Shown: positions 26,939 to 36,671, counted from the stretch's first letter. The stretch: DNA of 64,000 nt from UBA5216 sp043743335 (GCA_043743335.1 JAYTWR010000074.1:1-64000); one strand, 5' to 3'. The notes: generated by a model not told the origin, from the sequence alone. A program made the numbers and translations.

Positions 26939-29221
26939 ATGTCGACTCGAATAGATGTGTTGCGGCGCGCGCTGGTTTGTATCGTGCTGTGCGGCACCGC
27001 TTTTGCTGCTTGCTCATTGGCCGGGTGTGGCTCAAAGTCAGAAACGGTCACGGCCTTGGTTGCGGCAAATGCACCTGCAGGTGCCACGACTGGGGGAGGG
27101 GGAGGCACTACTGGAGGCGTCGTGCCCACGCCGGGCGTAGTTGTAGTACCTGCGTCAGGAAACATCGGTTCATTTTCGGCTTCGGGTTCTAACGTGTTGG
27201 TGACATCCGCGAATACCTTTTCTGCCGGCGACGTCATTGTCATTTCGGGCAGCACATTCGCGGCTTACAATAAAACGTTCACCGTAGTAAGCGCAACGCC
27301 ATCAGGATTTACAATTTTGGTTGCGGGCGGATTTGCGGGAACAGATACCGCTAGTTCTTGGACTAGCAAACCCGCCGGAATACTGGCAGGCTGCTCCACA
27401 ACAGGTTCTACGGCAGCGATAACCCTTCCCCTTCCGGCCGCTCTTAATAATATCCCCAGTCGTTTCACCGGCGTCGCACCACTGGCGATATTTTTTGACA
27501 CAGTCGGCACCACGGCCACTTCGACGGTGCGCCCGTTTCACGAGCTGGAGTATCAATGGAATTTTGGCGATCCTGCGGGGGGTGCTACGTGGGCCAACGG
27601 CAATCGCCCGGGCGTCAATAGCAAAAATGCGGCTACAGGGCCTGTGGCCGCTCACGTATTTGAGACTCCGGGCGCTTACACCGTGACGCTAACCGTTACT
27701 GATGGCGCAAATACCGTCACAAATGCGTGCATACAAGTGACGGTGCAGGATCCGGATGTGATATTTGCGGGCGCAAACACCATCTGTTTCTCCACATCAG
27801 GAACCTTCACAGGCGCGCCGACAGGTACTTGTGCCATACCCGGCACCACGGCAATCACCACATCGAATTTAACGACAGCCGTGCAAAATTTTGCTGCGCC
27901 TGGTAAGCGATTGCTGTTTCGCAGAGGAGAGGCGTTTACGGCACAGACCGGTGGCGCCAGCTTAAAGGTTAATGGTCCTGGAATTATTGGGGCATTTGGC
28001 ACCGGCGCGCGCCCCAAGTTTCTTTCGGTTGCACTGCCTACACCAAACACCATTTTGATCATATCTTCCAACTCGACGCCGAACATCAAAGATTGGCGAA
28101 TCATGGATGCAGAATTGGATGGCCAATCAAATGCAATGGTCACTGGCGTCAATAGCGACGGTGGGTTCGACCAACTAACTTTGCTTCGGCTTAATACCCA
28201 CGATATTGGCACGGGGATTTCATTTTCTCCCAGCACACTGCAGTTTTACAATGCCACACCCAGTACGTCCGGCCATCGCCTGTCGGATCAACTGGCCATC
28301 GTGGATTCAGTCGTCCAGCGAGTGGTAGGTGGTGGAGGCAATGTCGGCATGTTTATCGGTGCCACCCGGCTTTCGATTCTAGGCAATCTGGGCGATGACA
28401 GTACCTTGGCAGAGCACGTGGTGCGCTTGCAATACGTGGGACGGGGCGTATTCAGTAACAATACATTGAGTCAGACGGAACCGACCAAACACGTGCTGAC
28501 AATACGCGGGGCGTGTTTTGTTGCGAGTTGTCCAGGGGGCAATTTTCAATCGTTGCTTCCCAATGGCTCATTTACTGAAAAAGTTATTGTTTCGGATAAC
28601 AAATTTGTGGGACTTGGCAATCCAATATCGGTTCAGTACGCTCCGTCAAATCCTGCTCAGGATGAGCGATTACGCGATTTCATCTCCGAGAGGAATCTGT
28701 ATCTTGCTGGGGTGGGATCACAATTTGCACTCATCGTTCAAGCGGCCGATGTCACCATACGCAATGAAATTTGTGACATGACAGGGGGAGCATTTCACGT
28801 ATGCATGGCTATCCAAGGTGTTGCTACAGCGCCAGCCTCGTCAAATGTGCACCTTTATCACAATACATTTTTCAGCAATTCTCCGCAGGGCTTTGCCGGG
28901 GCAGACTTTGCTGTGGGTGTAACCGGATCTAGGGTGATCAATAATCTTGCATTTGCGCCCAATGCAACGGTTGGTCCGCCAGCCACAGTTCGGGATAACA
29001 CCGTCGGTGGACTAACTCAATCGAATAACACTTCCAATGCACAGTTGTTGGTTACACCTGGCTTCGCGGCTACGCCGCCGGTCTTGATTACCGATTGGAA
29101 ACCAAGCTGCGCAGGTCCGCTTATCTACCCATGTGCACAGGGAATAACGGTGCCGGTATGGTCTGATTTCTTTAGAGTGAAGCAGCCCGCCGCCAGAGAT
29201 TTAGGGGCTGTTATCCACTGA
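26939..29221 (+). CDS. Lipoprotein with PKD domain and right-handed beta-helix
   Basis: 760 residues. The ATG at 26939 is chosen for CCGGAGATAACA upstream. The lipoprotein signal ends in SLAGC, followed by a Gly/Thr/Val/Pro-rich linker. At about residues 160-270 lies a PKD domain (LEYQWNFGDPAG, HVFETPGAYTVTLTVTD). The remaining ~480 residues are parallel-beta-helix-like, with stacked Asn/Asp/Gly turns and phrases such as VIVSDNKFVGLGN and LYHNTFFSN, as in pectate-lyase-type folds. Its position at the end of the EPS genes suggests a polysaccharide lyase, epimerase or binding protein on the cell surface. No catalytic residues could be assigned. Confidence 0.75.
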   Translation: MSTRIDVLRRALVCIVLCGTAFAACSLAGCGSKSETVTALVAANAPAGATTGGGGGTTGGVVPTPGVVVVPASGNIGSFSASGSNVLVTSANTFSAGDVIVISGSTFAAYNKTFTVVSATPSGFTILVAGGFAGTDTASSWTSKPAGILAGCSTTGSTAAITLPLPAALNNIPSRFTGVAPLAIFFDTVGTTATSTVRPFHELEYQWNFGDPAGGATWANGNRPGVNSKNAATGPVAAHVFETPGAYTVTLTVTDGANTVTNACIQVTVQDPDVIFAGANTICFSTSGTFTGAPTGTCAIPGTTAITTSNLTTAVQNFAAPGKRLLFRRGEAFTAQTGGASLKVNGPGIIGAFGTGARPKFLSVALPTPNTILIISSNSTPNIKDWRIMDAELDGQSNAMVTGVNSDGGFDQLTLLRLNTHDIGTGISFSPSTLQFYNATPSTSGHRLSDQLAIVDSVVQRVVGGGGNVGMFIGATRLSILGNLGDDSTLAEHVVRLQYVGRGVFSNNTLSQTEPTKHVLTIRGACFVASCPGGNFQSLLPNGSFTEKVIVSDNKFVGLGNPISVQYAPSNPAQDERLRDFISERNLYLAGVGSQFALIVQAADVTIRNEICDMTGGAFHVCMAIQGVATAPASSNVHLYHNTFFSNSPQGFAGADFAVGVTGSRVINNLAFAPNATVGPPATVRDNTVGGLTQSNNTSNAQLLVTPGFAATPPVLITDWKPSCAGPLIYPCAQGITVPVWSDFFRVKQPAARDLGAVIH

Positions 29222-29229
29222 ACCGTGGT

Positions 29230-29245
29230 GTCGGCATTTGCCGAC
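29230..29245. terminator. Possible terminator hairpin between convergent genes
   Basis: GTCGGC-ATTT-GCCGAC directly between the stops of two convergent genes, followed on the plus strand by GCTACGCTTTT. The T-run is short and offset, so it may be only a weak or bidirectional terminator. Confidence 0.35.
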
Positions 29246-29246
29246 G

Positions 29247-30392
29247 CTACGCTTTTGCCCAAGGCATTGGAGCCATCGGCTCAAACGTCGTAGTCATCCG
29301 ATACACCGAGCCGGATTCGCTGGCATGGTGCATGGCCAGCACGATTTCGTCGTGGTGCAGACAATAGCGCGGCGACAAGCGGCAGGGGCGCTTGTCCCGA
29401 ATGGCCTGAATCATTTCGACAATACCAAGGCAGAAATCCACCTTCTTGTTTTTAAGGCGGCTCACCTGTGCACGGGCTAAGGATGCTTCAGGCCCCACCA
29501 TGGGAAATTTCTTTCCCCATGGAAGCGTCACAGAGCGCTGCCTTATTTTGATTGAACGCTTGATATACACGTTTGCCCGCGGTTCCCAGATATCGTGCGT
29601 ATACAAGGTGCCTTGGCTGCCAAAAATTCTAATCGAATGATCCGGCGGGGCAATGATGCTGCAGGTCACCCGCGCCATATGCCCCGACGTAAATCGCAGG
29701 CACGCGACTGAGAAGTCCGGCGCATTGGGCTCAATGGGAATATGGGGTATTTTGTCGGGGATACGCACCGACGCCATCGCGGCCACGGACTCAACCGGCC
29801 CAAAAAACGCCGTGAGCAGCGTTAGCACATAGCCACCGTGTTCTAGGGTACAACCGGTCTCAAATTCGTCTTTGTACGGCCATGCGGTACCGAGTTCGTT
29901 GACCCACTTTTGATAGGGCATCTGATGAACCAGCCCGTCATCCATTTCTGCATACGTCAGATAGGGTGTGCCGATGGCGTTTTCGCGTAGCGCTTTCCAC
30001 AGGGTTTGGGCGGTTTCTGCCAGTACGCGCGACGGGGCTGACGAGATCAGCAACCCATTGCGTTCCGCCAACTCAACCAAGTCTTTGGCGTCATCAAACG
30101 ACATGGCGAGCGGCTTTTCCGAGTAGACGTGCTTGCCGGCTTCGAGGCACGCCTTGGACACGGCATAGTGGCTACGCGGGTTCGTCAGATTGACAACCAA
30201 CTCAACGCGCGAATCGCTCAACACATCTTCCAGTGCTCGATATTGGTGAGCGACACCAAAGTGTTGGGCAAACTTGGCGGCCAAGTCACTGTCGCGATCC
30301 ATGACGCCCAATAACTCTATCTCGGGATAAAGCGTCAATGTTCTCAGGTAGAAGTTCGCAACGTACCCGCAGCCGACGATAGCAATACGCAT
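29247..30392 (-). CDS. Gfo/Idh/MocA-family oxidoreductase
   Basis: 381 residues. The N-terminal Rossmann motif RIAIVGCGYVANFYLR and the conserved SEKPLAMSFDDAK (the EKP motif) define the family, followed by a C-terminal alpha/beta substrate domain. GGAA lies about 10 bp before the ATG. Such enzymes oxidise or dehydrate nucleotide sugars or inositols. Here it probably makes a modified sugar for the glycan. It is convergent with the PKD lipoprotein gene and reads in the same direction as the acyltransferase gene upstream of it. Confidence 0.85.
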   Translation of the reverse strand: MRIAIVGCGYVANFYLRTLTLYPEIELLGVMDRDSDLAAKFAQHFGVAHQYRALEDVLSDSRVELVVNLTNPRSHYAVSKACLEAGKHVYSEKPLAMSFDDAKDLVELAERNGLLISSAPSRVLAETAQTLWKALRENAIGTPYLTYAEMDDGLVHQMPYQKWVNELGTAWPYKDEFETGCTLEHGGYVLTLLTAFFGPVESVAAMASVRIPDKIPHIPIEPNAPDFSVACLRFTSGHMARVTCSIIAPPDHSIRIFGSQGTLYTHDIWEPRANVYIKRSIKIRQRSVTLPWGKKFPMVGPEASLARAQVSRLKNKKVDFCLGIVEMIQAIRDKRPCRLSPRYCLHHDEIVLAMHHASESGSVYRMTTTFEPMAPMPWAKA

Positions 30393-30602
30393 TCAAATAT
30401 TCCGTAATGAGCCAGCAGTTACGACGGTTGCAGCGCGAAGGCTGCACTACTCCGTGGAGCAGTTGAGGATTGTCTAATGTGCCTTGGAAGCTAAGGCCGA
30501 CAGATGCCGGGTAGCCGGTGGTTTCCCATACAGCGCCATGCGAATTATATAAAGCGTCGCAGTCACGCACAAGGGCGGCGCGCGTGCTGCTGCGGGGCGC
30601 AA

Positions 30603-31853
30603 CTACCGCTCGTGGTGCTGCAATTTCATCTGCGGTGTCGGCCAAGCGCCTGTGAGCAATGCGCCTAATGCACTGACTAATGCAGTTGACAGGGTATCTT
30701 CGTGATGGACGACCACGTTGCATCGACCGCTAAAACTCATTTCGCGATATCGATGGAGTACCGCCGTATCGTCACTGCCTTTGGGGATGCCGATATGCAA
30801 CTCAAGATTCTTGCCGCCCCGCTGTGCCGAAAACAGCGGTGTGCTCCACAGAAATGCGCAGGCTTGAATTTTCGGAAGCCGAACATAGAACCATTCATGG
30901 CACTGCGTCGCATCAAGCAGGCCGCCGCGGCGTCGTTTCCAGTGCAGCAATCCGTCGTCGGGGTGGGCAAGGCAGTTGCCCAGGCCGTAGAAATCAAAGC
31001 CATTTTCTTTCGCGTATTTTGTCGCGAGAAACACATTGACCGAATTAATTTCATGTAGCCGCTTCGGGGCGTTGAATACAACCTCGCGATAGCCAAAGCG
31101 CACCGCAATCCAGTAACGTTGGTCCTTGCGTATCTGCGTGACGCCCAGATGACAGGCCACCGGCTCATCGTTTGAATAGAGTATGTCCAATCCGCCTTTG
31201 GCACCACCGGTGATTTCTGCAATAAGTGCCGTGGATAATTGATGTGCGGACGGCCCATAGCGCGAGCTGGCGTAGGGCTTCAGCATGTTGTCGTCGGCAA
31301 ACGTGATTTGTTGCTGGTCTTCAGCACGCACCACTTTTGCTTTAATCAGTTGTTGCCTGACGACTCGCCGCAGCTTGTCGCCGTATCCTTCAAGCAGGGC
31401 ATCCAGCGATTGGTGTAAGGGGATGTTAAGCTGCATGTAACGTGGTATTCGCAGCGCTCCGGGCAACGGTAGCTCGCTGACCATAACCGAATCGCAATCG
31501 CTCAACAATTCGGCAGCATTTCCGCTGAGCGGCAATTCAACTATGCCGCGCCCGCTGCGCGTACCAAAGTAGGACACCCGGTGTGTGCAATTCAGGGGCC
31601 GGACCTCGGCGGCTGTCCATTGCCAGAATTGCGCCTTGCGCGCCCACTGGCCGACGGTACCGAGCAGCCACTTTATATTGGCTCGCTGCGATGGCGTTAC
31701 CGGCGCAAGTGCATCAAGGATTTTAAATCCCTGTTTTAAACGCATAAAATACAGTTTCGGACGATGGGATGCATCATGATACAGGTAGAATTTTGATAGG
31801 CTTTTCACGCAGCAGAGTCTGTGCAAAAAAATTTGACAATGGCCGTCTATCAT
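30603..31853 (-). CDS. FemAB/CelD-like GNAT acyltransferase
   Basis: Up to 416 residues. The core has LDALLEGYGDKLRRVVRQQLIKAK and later DILYSNDEPVACHLGV and GFDFYGLGNCLAHPDD, the double-GNAT layout of BioF2/FemAB-like proteins common in exosortase and capsule loci. No good ribosome-binding site marks the start; GTG at 31808 or ATG at 31745 would give shorter products. It should transfer an acyl or aminoacyl group, most likely to a sugar. Divergent from the epimerase gene. Confidence 0.7.
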   Translation of the reverse strand: MIDGHCQIFLHRLCCVKSLSKFYLYHDASHRPKLYFMRLKQGFKILDALAPVTPSQRANIKWLLGTVGQWARKAQFWQWTAAEVRPLNCTHRVSYFGTRSGRGIVELPLSGNAAELLSDCDSVMVSELPLPGALRIPRYMQLNIPLHQSLDALLEGYGDKLRRVVRQQLIKAKVVRAEDQQQITFADDNMLKPYASSRYGPSAHQLSTALIAEITGGAKGGLDILYSNDEPVACHLGVTQIRKDQRYWIAVRFGYREVVFNAPKRLHEINSVNVFLATKYAKENGFDFYGLGNCLAHPDDGLLHWKRRRGGLLDATQCHEWFYVRLPKIQACAFLWSTPLFSAQRGGKNLELHIGIPKGSDDTAVLHRYREMSFSGRCNVVVHHEDTLSTALVSALGALLTGAWPTPQMKLQHHER

Positions 31854-31914
31854 ATACGTAATTTAGCTTACACGTTACTGACTACAGGGCCGTTTAGTCC
31901 AAGGACAAAGACAA

Positions 31915-32880
31915 ATGAGGGTATTGGTAACAGGTGCAGGCGGCTTCTTGGGCGGATGGGTCGTTCGTGATCTGCTCAAACGTGGTTTTGCCGTACGCGC
32001 GTTGGTTCGCTCGGGGCGCTTGCCGCCCTCCGCCGAGTGGCAAGATCAGGTGCAGATTATTCAGGGCGACTTGCGCGTCGCTGAGGGGCTTGAAGCGCTG
32101 TTCTCGGACGTGGATGTCTTAATTCATCTCGCGGCAACCGTTCGCGGCACTTCCGAAGAGCAAATGACCGGCACGGTTGATAGCACTCGGCGCTTGCTGC
32201 AAGCCATGCAGCGATCGGGCGTCAGGCCGCACGTGGTTCTGGCCGGCAGCTTTGCGGTGTATGACTTTAGTACGGCGGAACGCTGCCTGAGCGAAGACAG
32301 CAGCCTAGAACCCGATCCCGCCGCCCGGGATGGTTATACGGCCGCCAAAGTGGCCCAAGAGCGCTTGGTTCGCCACATGGCCAATGAACACGGTTGGACG
32401 CTGTCGGTGCTGCGTCCCGGATTGATCTATGGCCCCGGCGCAAGTCCGGCGGCGAGCGCCGGCATGAAGGTGGGCAGGTTATTTTTTGTGGTCGCACCAT
32501 CTGCCCGATTGCGGCTCACCCACGTTGAAAATTGCGCTGCGGCATTTGCGCAGGCGGCAGAACTAAGAGCCGCAGGCACATTCAACATTGTCGATGACGA
32601 GCGCATCTCGGCGTGGCGTTACGCAGGCCGACTGTTGCGCACAACGCCGCATACCGTGCGAGTGGTTTTCCCCTATAATGCGGGCCTCATGATTGTGCTT
32701 TTATTTCAAGTAGTTACCGCCATATTACCGAAGGCTGTGAGACGCAGATTGCCCGGATTGCTTAAACCGCGCGTGTATCGCGCCCGCTTTCGCCCTTTTG
32801 AGTACAACCATGCGCGCGCCAAAGCCGCGCTAAGCTGGACCAGCCGACCGCTATTTGAATCCGGCAGCGATGTGACATGA
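31915..32880 (+). CDS. NAD-dependent epimerase/dehydratase (extended SDR)
   Basis: 321 residues. AAGGA lies 9 bp before the ATG. The motif VTGAGGFLGGWVVRDLL is the extended-SDR TGxxGxxG. LIHLAATVRG follows, then the catalytic Ser/Thr region and DGYTAAKVAQER with YxxxK. LRPGLIYGPG is a typical later block. It likely converts a nucleotide sugar for the neighbouring glycosyltransferases, and its stop overlaps the next start (ATGA). Confidence 0.85.
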   Translation: MRVLVTGAGGFLGGWVVRDLLKRGFAVRALVRSGRLPPSAEWQDQVQIIQGDLRVAEGLEALFSDVDVLIHLAATVRGTSEEQMTGTVDSTRRLLQAMQRSGVRPHVVLAGSFAVYDFSTAERCLSEDSSLEPDPAARDGYTAAKVAQERLVRHMANEHGWTLSVLRPGLIYGPGASPAASAGMKVGRLFFVVAPSARLRLTHVENCAAAFAQAAELRAAGTFNIVDDERISAWRYAGRLLRTTPHTVRVVFPYNAGLMIVLLFQVVTAILPKAVRRRLPGLLKPRVYRARFRPFEYNHARAKAALSWTSRPLFESGSDVT

Positions 32881-34082
32881 CGACCATTGCCTATGTAAAC
32901 AGCTTGTACGCGCGGGCCAGTGACTCCTTCATACGCGCCGAGGTTTTACAGCTACGCAGCTTCGGCCACACAGTGCATACGTTTTCCATACGCAAGCCCA
33001 CAGAGTCCGAGTTAGTCAGTCAGGAAATCATCGATGAGTACCGGCAGACGGATTACATTCTGAACCACGGCGTGCCAGTGCTGGTGCAGCATGTTGTTCT
33101 AGAGTTTCTGCGTTCGCCGGGCAGTGTGTTGGCGGCCTTGGCCATGACTTTCCGCTATGGAATGCCCGGCATCAAAGGGCGGTTGTGGCCGATCGCCTAT
33201 TTTCTGGAGGCTTGCTATCTCTCGCGCCAGTTAATCAAAAAACGCGTCGAACATCTGCATGACCATAACGGGCAGGGCTGCGCGTTCGTGGCCATGCTGG
33301 CTTCCCGTATGAGTGGCGTACCGTACAGCCTGACAATACATGGCCCCGGTGAGTTTGATCGGCCCACGCAGTTGTCGCTCGACAGCAAAATTAACCACAG
33401 CCGGTTTGCCGTGGCCGTGAGCGAATACGGGCGCAGCCAACTCTACCGCTGGACCGCTGTGGCGGATTGGCCGAAGATTCATGTGGTGCATTGCGGTGTG
33501 CGCCTAGATGCTTGGGTGGCAAAAGAGGCCCCCGCAGGCCGCCGATTAGTGTGTGTGGGCCGGCTGGCGCGCGAAAAAGGCCATTTGATCTTGATTGAGG
33601 CGGTCTCGCGCCTACAGGACATCCCCGATTTTGAGGTGGTTATCGTCGGTGATGGGCCGCTGCGCGGTGAGGTGGAAGCACGCGCCAAGTCTCTCGGTAT
33701 TCACACCAGGGTAAACGTCACCGGTTGGATGTCCGCCGACAAAGTGCGTGAAGCAATTCTGAAAAGCTGCGCCATGGTGCTACCGAGCTTCGCCGAGGGC
33801 TTGCCGGTGGTGTTGATGGAAGCCTTGGCCTTGGAGCGACCGGTCATTTCAACCACCATCGCGGGCATTCCCGAGTTGGTCGAGCACGGCGTTTCGGGTT
33901 GGCTGATTCCGGCAGGCTCAGTCGATGCACTGGCGCAGGCGATGCGCGAGCTTTTTGCCACGCCGCCAGACAAGTTGGCTGCCATGGGCCGTGCCGGGCG
34001 TGCCAGCGTGAGCGAGCGCCATGACCAAACCACGGAAGCTAAAAAGCTTGAAGCGCTGATTTTGAATTCGCTGAAAGCGTAA
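32877..34082 (+). CDS. Glycosyltransferase family 4
   Basis: 401 residues, overlapping the epimerase gene by 4 bp. GT-B features: N-terminal YVNSLYARASDSFIRAEVLQL, HLHDHNGQGCAFVAMLA, and C-terminal LVCVGRLAREKGHLILIEAV with PSFAEGLPVVLMEALALERP (EX7E). Similar to colanic-acid/WcaL-type GT4 enzymes. It likely transfers a sugar in the assembly of a second or extended repeat unit. Confidence 0.87.
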   Translation: MTTIAYVNSLYARASDSFIRAEVLQLRSFGHTVHTFSIRKPTESELVSQEIIDEYRQTDYILNHGVPVLVQHVVLEFLRSPGSVLAALAMTFRYGMPGIKGRLWPIAYFLEACYLSRQLIKKRVEHLHDHNGQGCAFVAMLASRMSGVPYSLTIHGPGEFDRPTQLSLDSKINHSRFAVAVSEYGRSQLYRWTAVADWPKIHVVHCGVRLDAWVAKEAPAGRRLVCVGRLAREKGHLILIEAVSRLQDIPDFEVVIVGDGPLRGEVEARAKSLGIHTRVNVTGWMSADKVREAILKSCAMVLPSFAEGLPVVLMEALALERPVISTTIAGIPELVEHGVSGWLIPAGSVDALAQAMRELFATPPDKLAAMGRAGRASVSERHDQTTEAKKLEALILNSLKA

Positions 34083-34095
34083 GCGAGAATTATTG

Positions 34096-34116
34096 TAACT
34101 AATTGATTTTATTGAT
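34096..34116 (+). repeat. Dispersed 21-bp AT-rich repeat, copy 3 (exact consensus)
   Basis: Exact copy of the consensus, 13 bp after the GT4 stop. Its AT-rich tail runs directly up to the next ATG at 34128, leaving no purine-rich ribosome-binding site before that gene. Confidence 0.85.
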
Positions 34117-34127
34117 AAATTTATAAA

Positions 34128-35039
34128 ATGGGTAATCGTTACCTCCTAATCTCACCGTGCCGCGATGAAGCCGACTACATGCGCCAAACGCTGGACACGG
34201 TGGTCGCGCAGTCGGTCCAGCCGGCCAAGTGGGTCATCGTTGACGATGGTTCGACTGACGCCACACCAGCGATTCTTGCCGAGTATGCCGCGAAGCACGA
34301 CTGGATCACCGTGGTCACGCGCAAGGATCGTGGTCGCCGCGCCGTTGGCCCTGGGGTGATCGAGGCCTTTTATGCGGGATATGAATCCGTCAATTCCGAC
34401 GCCTTTGACTATTTGTGCAAGCTCGATCTCGACTTGCGTTTGCCGCCGCGTTACTTTGAACTGTTGATGCAGCGCATGGCGGCTGATCCGCTGATTGCCA
34501 CCTGCAGCGGCAAAGCCTATATCGAACGCGATGGCGAGCTGCTGTATGAACGCCATGGCGACGAAACGTCGCTGGGCATGACCAAGTTTTACAAAGTATC
34601 CAGCTTCAAAAAAATCGGTGGCTTCGTGCGTGAAGTCATGTGGGACGGCATTGATTGTCATTGCTGCCGCATGCACGGCTGGATTGCCTGTAGCTGGGAC
34701 GATGCGGATTTGCGCTTCATTCACTTGCGCCCCATGGGCAGCAGCCAGCAGAGCATTTATACGGGCCGCCAACGCCACGGCTACGGCCAGTATTTCATGG
34801 GCACCGGATTCATTTACATGCTGGCCAGCGCGGTTAGTCGCATCAACGAAAAGCCGTATTTACTGGGCAGTACGGCAATGATGTGGGGGTGGATTTCCAG
34901 CGCGCTGCAGGGCAAACCGCGCTACGAAAATCTCGAATTTCGCAAGCACTTGCGCAGTTATCAGATGCGCGCGCTGTTGTTTGGCAAGCAAAAGGCTATT
35001 GCCTCAATGCAAAAGGAACACGGCGCTGGAATCGGTTAA
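34128..35039 (+). CDS. Glycosyltransferase family 2
   Basis: 303 residues. GT-A motifs: YLLISPCRDEADYMRQTLDTV, WVIVDDGSTDAT and LCKLDLDLRLPPRYF (DxD-like). No Shine-Dalgarno sequence precedes the ATG because the spacer is filled by copy 3 of the dispersed repeat, so translation may depend on coupling or an A/T-rich leader. Soluble apart from one weak hydrophobic patch. Confidence 0.83.
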   Translation: MGNRYLLISPCRDEADYMRQTLDTVVAQSVQPAKWVIVDDGSTDATPAILAEYAAKHDWITVVTRKDRGRRAVGPGVIEAFYAGYESVNSDAFDYLCKLDLDLRLPPRYFELLMQRMAADPLIATCSGKAYIERDGELLYERHGDETSLGMTKFYKVSSFKKIGGFVREVMWDGIDCHCCRMHGWIACSWDDADLRFIHLRPMGSSQQSIYTGRQRHGYGQYFMGTGFIYMLASAVSRINEKPYLLGSTAMMWGWISSALQGKPRYENLEFRKHLRSYQMRALLFGKQKAIASMQKEHGAGIG

Positions 35040-35093
35040 TATGAGTTTGCGTATCCTGCGAACAGGCAAGATGCGCTGGTGGAGGCTAACGTA

Positions 35094-35558
35094 ATGCTTT
35101 TTGCATCCGAATACGGTACATCGCTGGTTAAGAGCATAGTGGCTTATCAAAAAGCAGCGCACGGTGGCGGACTATTCAATGGGTTTTGCAAGCAATTCTC
35201 CTCCCTTCGCTACCGGTTTTGGAGTACGGTCACTGCTTCGGATATCCATCGAGACGCCAAAATCAGTGCCGACCTGAAATTGCCACATCCCACTGGGGTC
35301 ATCATTCACCGGGATACGCAAGTGGGATCGAGTTGCATGATTATGCAGCAAGTGACATTGGGGCAACTGGCTATGAATGGGGCACCGATTGTCGGCAATG
35401 GGGTCTACATCGGCGCAGGGGCCAAGGTGCTGGGCGCAATACGCATCGGCGACAACGCGAGGATCGGCGCTAATGCGGTGGTTTTGGAAGACGTCCCAGC
35501 AAACTGTACGGCGGTGGGCGTTCCGGCACGCATCATTTCGAGATCGGTGCAAACTTAA
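35094..35558 (+). CDS. Hexapeptide O-acetyltransferase (serine acetyltransferase-like)
   Basis: 154 residues from the ATG at 35094, which has GGAGG 8 bp upstream; a GTG at 35079 is less well placed. LbetaH repeats: AKISADLKLPHPTGVIIHRDTQ, MIMQQVTLGQ, NGVYIGAGAKVLG and AIRIGDNARIGANAVVLED. It resembles the acetyltransferase near 26.4 kb but is clearly diverged. It probably acetylates a sugar residue. Confidence 0.82.
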   Translation: MLFASEYGTSLVKSIVAYQKAAHGGGLFNGFCKQFSSLRYRFWSTVTASDIHRDAKISADLKLPHPTGVIIHRDTQVGSSCMIMQQVTLGQLAMNGAPIVGNGVYIGAGAKVLGAIRIGDNARIGANAVVLEDVPANCTAVGVPARIISRSVQT

Positions 35559-35579
35559 GGCTGCTGCCACGCTAGCCGG

Positions 35580-36671
35580 TCAGCGAAATTTCGTGGTTCG
35601 TTCAATGCGCCTGATTGCCCTAAGCGGCAAACTAAGCGGCAAACTAAAAAACCGCGGCACGCTACCTTGCGCTACATAACGTTCCGCCGTGCGTTGAAGC
35701 CGGCGCGCGCTGGTAAGCAGGGAAGGCAGTTCGACAGCCCCACGCAGCAAAGGCGCTTCCCGTGTCATCAGTCGTTCTTTGTACGCCGATTTACCCTCAC
35801 CAAGATCAATGGTGTGTACGCCTGACTCAGCCAGTGCTTCCGCCATACGCAGCAGCAAAATAATACCGGTAGAGAATTTGGCAAATTCCGGATCGTAGGC
35901 CGGAAACCAGTAGTGCATCACGTTGGCTGAACGCATGCCCATGTGGATGGCTACGACACGCTCACCCGCGCGCAGTACGGAACATACGCCCGCGAAATCC
36001 GCCGTCTGCGTTGCCGCTATTCGTTCCAGTAATTTGCCCGTCCAAGGCGTCTCGAACAGGTTCATCAGCTTCGATTCGCGATATTGTTCACCTTTCCAGC
36101 GTATGAGCTGCGCTAACGCTTCAGGTCCCGGCTCATGCAGCGTAAATTGCAGCGCGCCAAACTCCCGTCCCAATTTACGTGCGAGGCCTTCGGTTTTCGG
36201 GATGTAATCCGATCCTGCTGCACGCCGCCCGGCAACGTAATTTTTGTAGCCGTCTTCCAAACCGATTTGCGGCGAGGTGGTTCGTGTTTCAATGCAGGTA
36301 TCAAACTTCTGCGAATCATCAACCAGATGATTGAAGCTCCACACCGAGAGATTCGCGGCGCGCAGCAGCGATGCCGTGTCCCATGGCGTATCCGGCAAGG
36401 CGACAACGCCATGGTAGTCGGAGAACGGGCCACCGATGGGCTTGCCCATACCCAGCAAGGATCGTTGAAACGGGAAAAACCCGGCAATCCGGTTGTTGTG
36501 TTCGATCACAACCAGGCGAGCGTCGTTGCGCACCTCGCCAACCCGTTGCGTAAATGCCGGGCAAAAATAGGGGCTGGCATAGCGGGGGTTTGTGGCCTGA
36601 ATTTGACGCCAAGCCTCGACCAAAGTGGTATCGATTTCGTGAATCGAAACAACACGATAGCGCAAACTCAT
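35580..36671 (-). CDS. CelD/BcsL-like GNAT acyltransferase
   Basis: 363 residues. ARLVVIEHNNRIAGFFPFQ at the N-terminus and the GNAT-6 block RVVAIHMGMRSANVMHYWFPAYDPEFAKFSTGI mark the CelD family of cellulose/EPS-associated acetyltransferases. Its start overlaps the stop of the upstream GT2 gene by 4 bp (ATGA), so the two are co-translated. Near the C-terminus a 12-bp unit is duplicated (35620-35646), giving LPLSLPL. Confidence 0.8.
   Translation of the reverse strand: MSLRYRVVSIHEIDTTLVEAWRQIQATNPRYASPYFCPAFTQRVGEVRNDARLVVIEHNNRIAGFFPFQRSLLGMGKPIGGPFSDYHGVVALPDTPWDTASLLRAANLSVWSFNHLVDDSQKFDTCIETRTTSPQIGLEDGYKNYVAGRRAAGSDYIPKTEGLARKLGREFGALQFTLHEPGPEALAQLIRWKGEQYRESKLMNLFETPWTGKLLERIAATQTADFAGVCSVLRAGERVVAIHMGMRSANVMHYWFPAYDPEFAKFSTGIILLLRMAEALAESGVHTIDLGEGKSAYKERLMTREAPLLRGAVELPSLLTSARRLQRTAERYVAQGSVPRFFSLPLSLPLRAIRRIERTTKFR

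Noticed and set aside
35041..35094. 17-codon frame between the GT2 and acetyltransferase genes
   Set aside because: No ribosome-binding site and no recognisable family; more likely spacer sequence.
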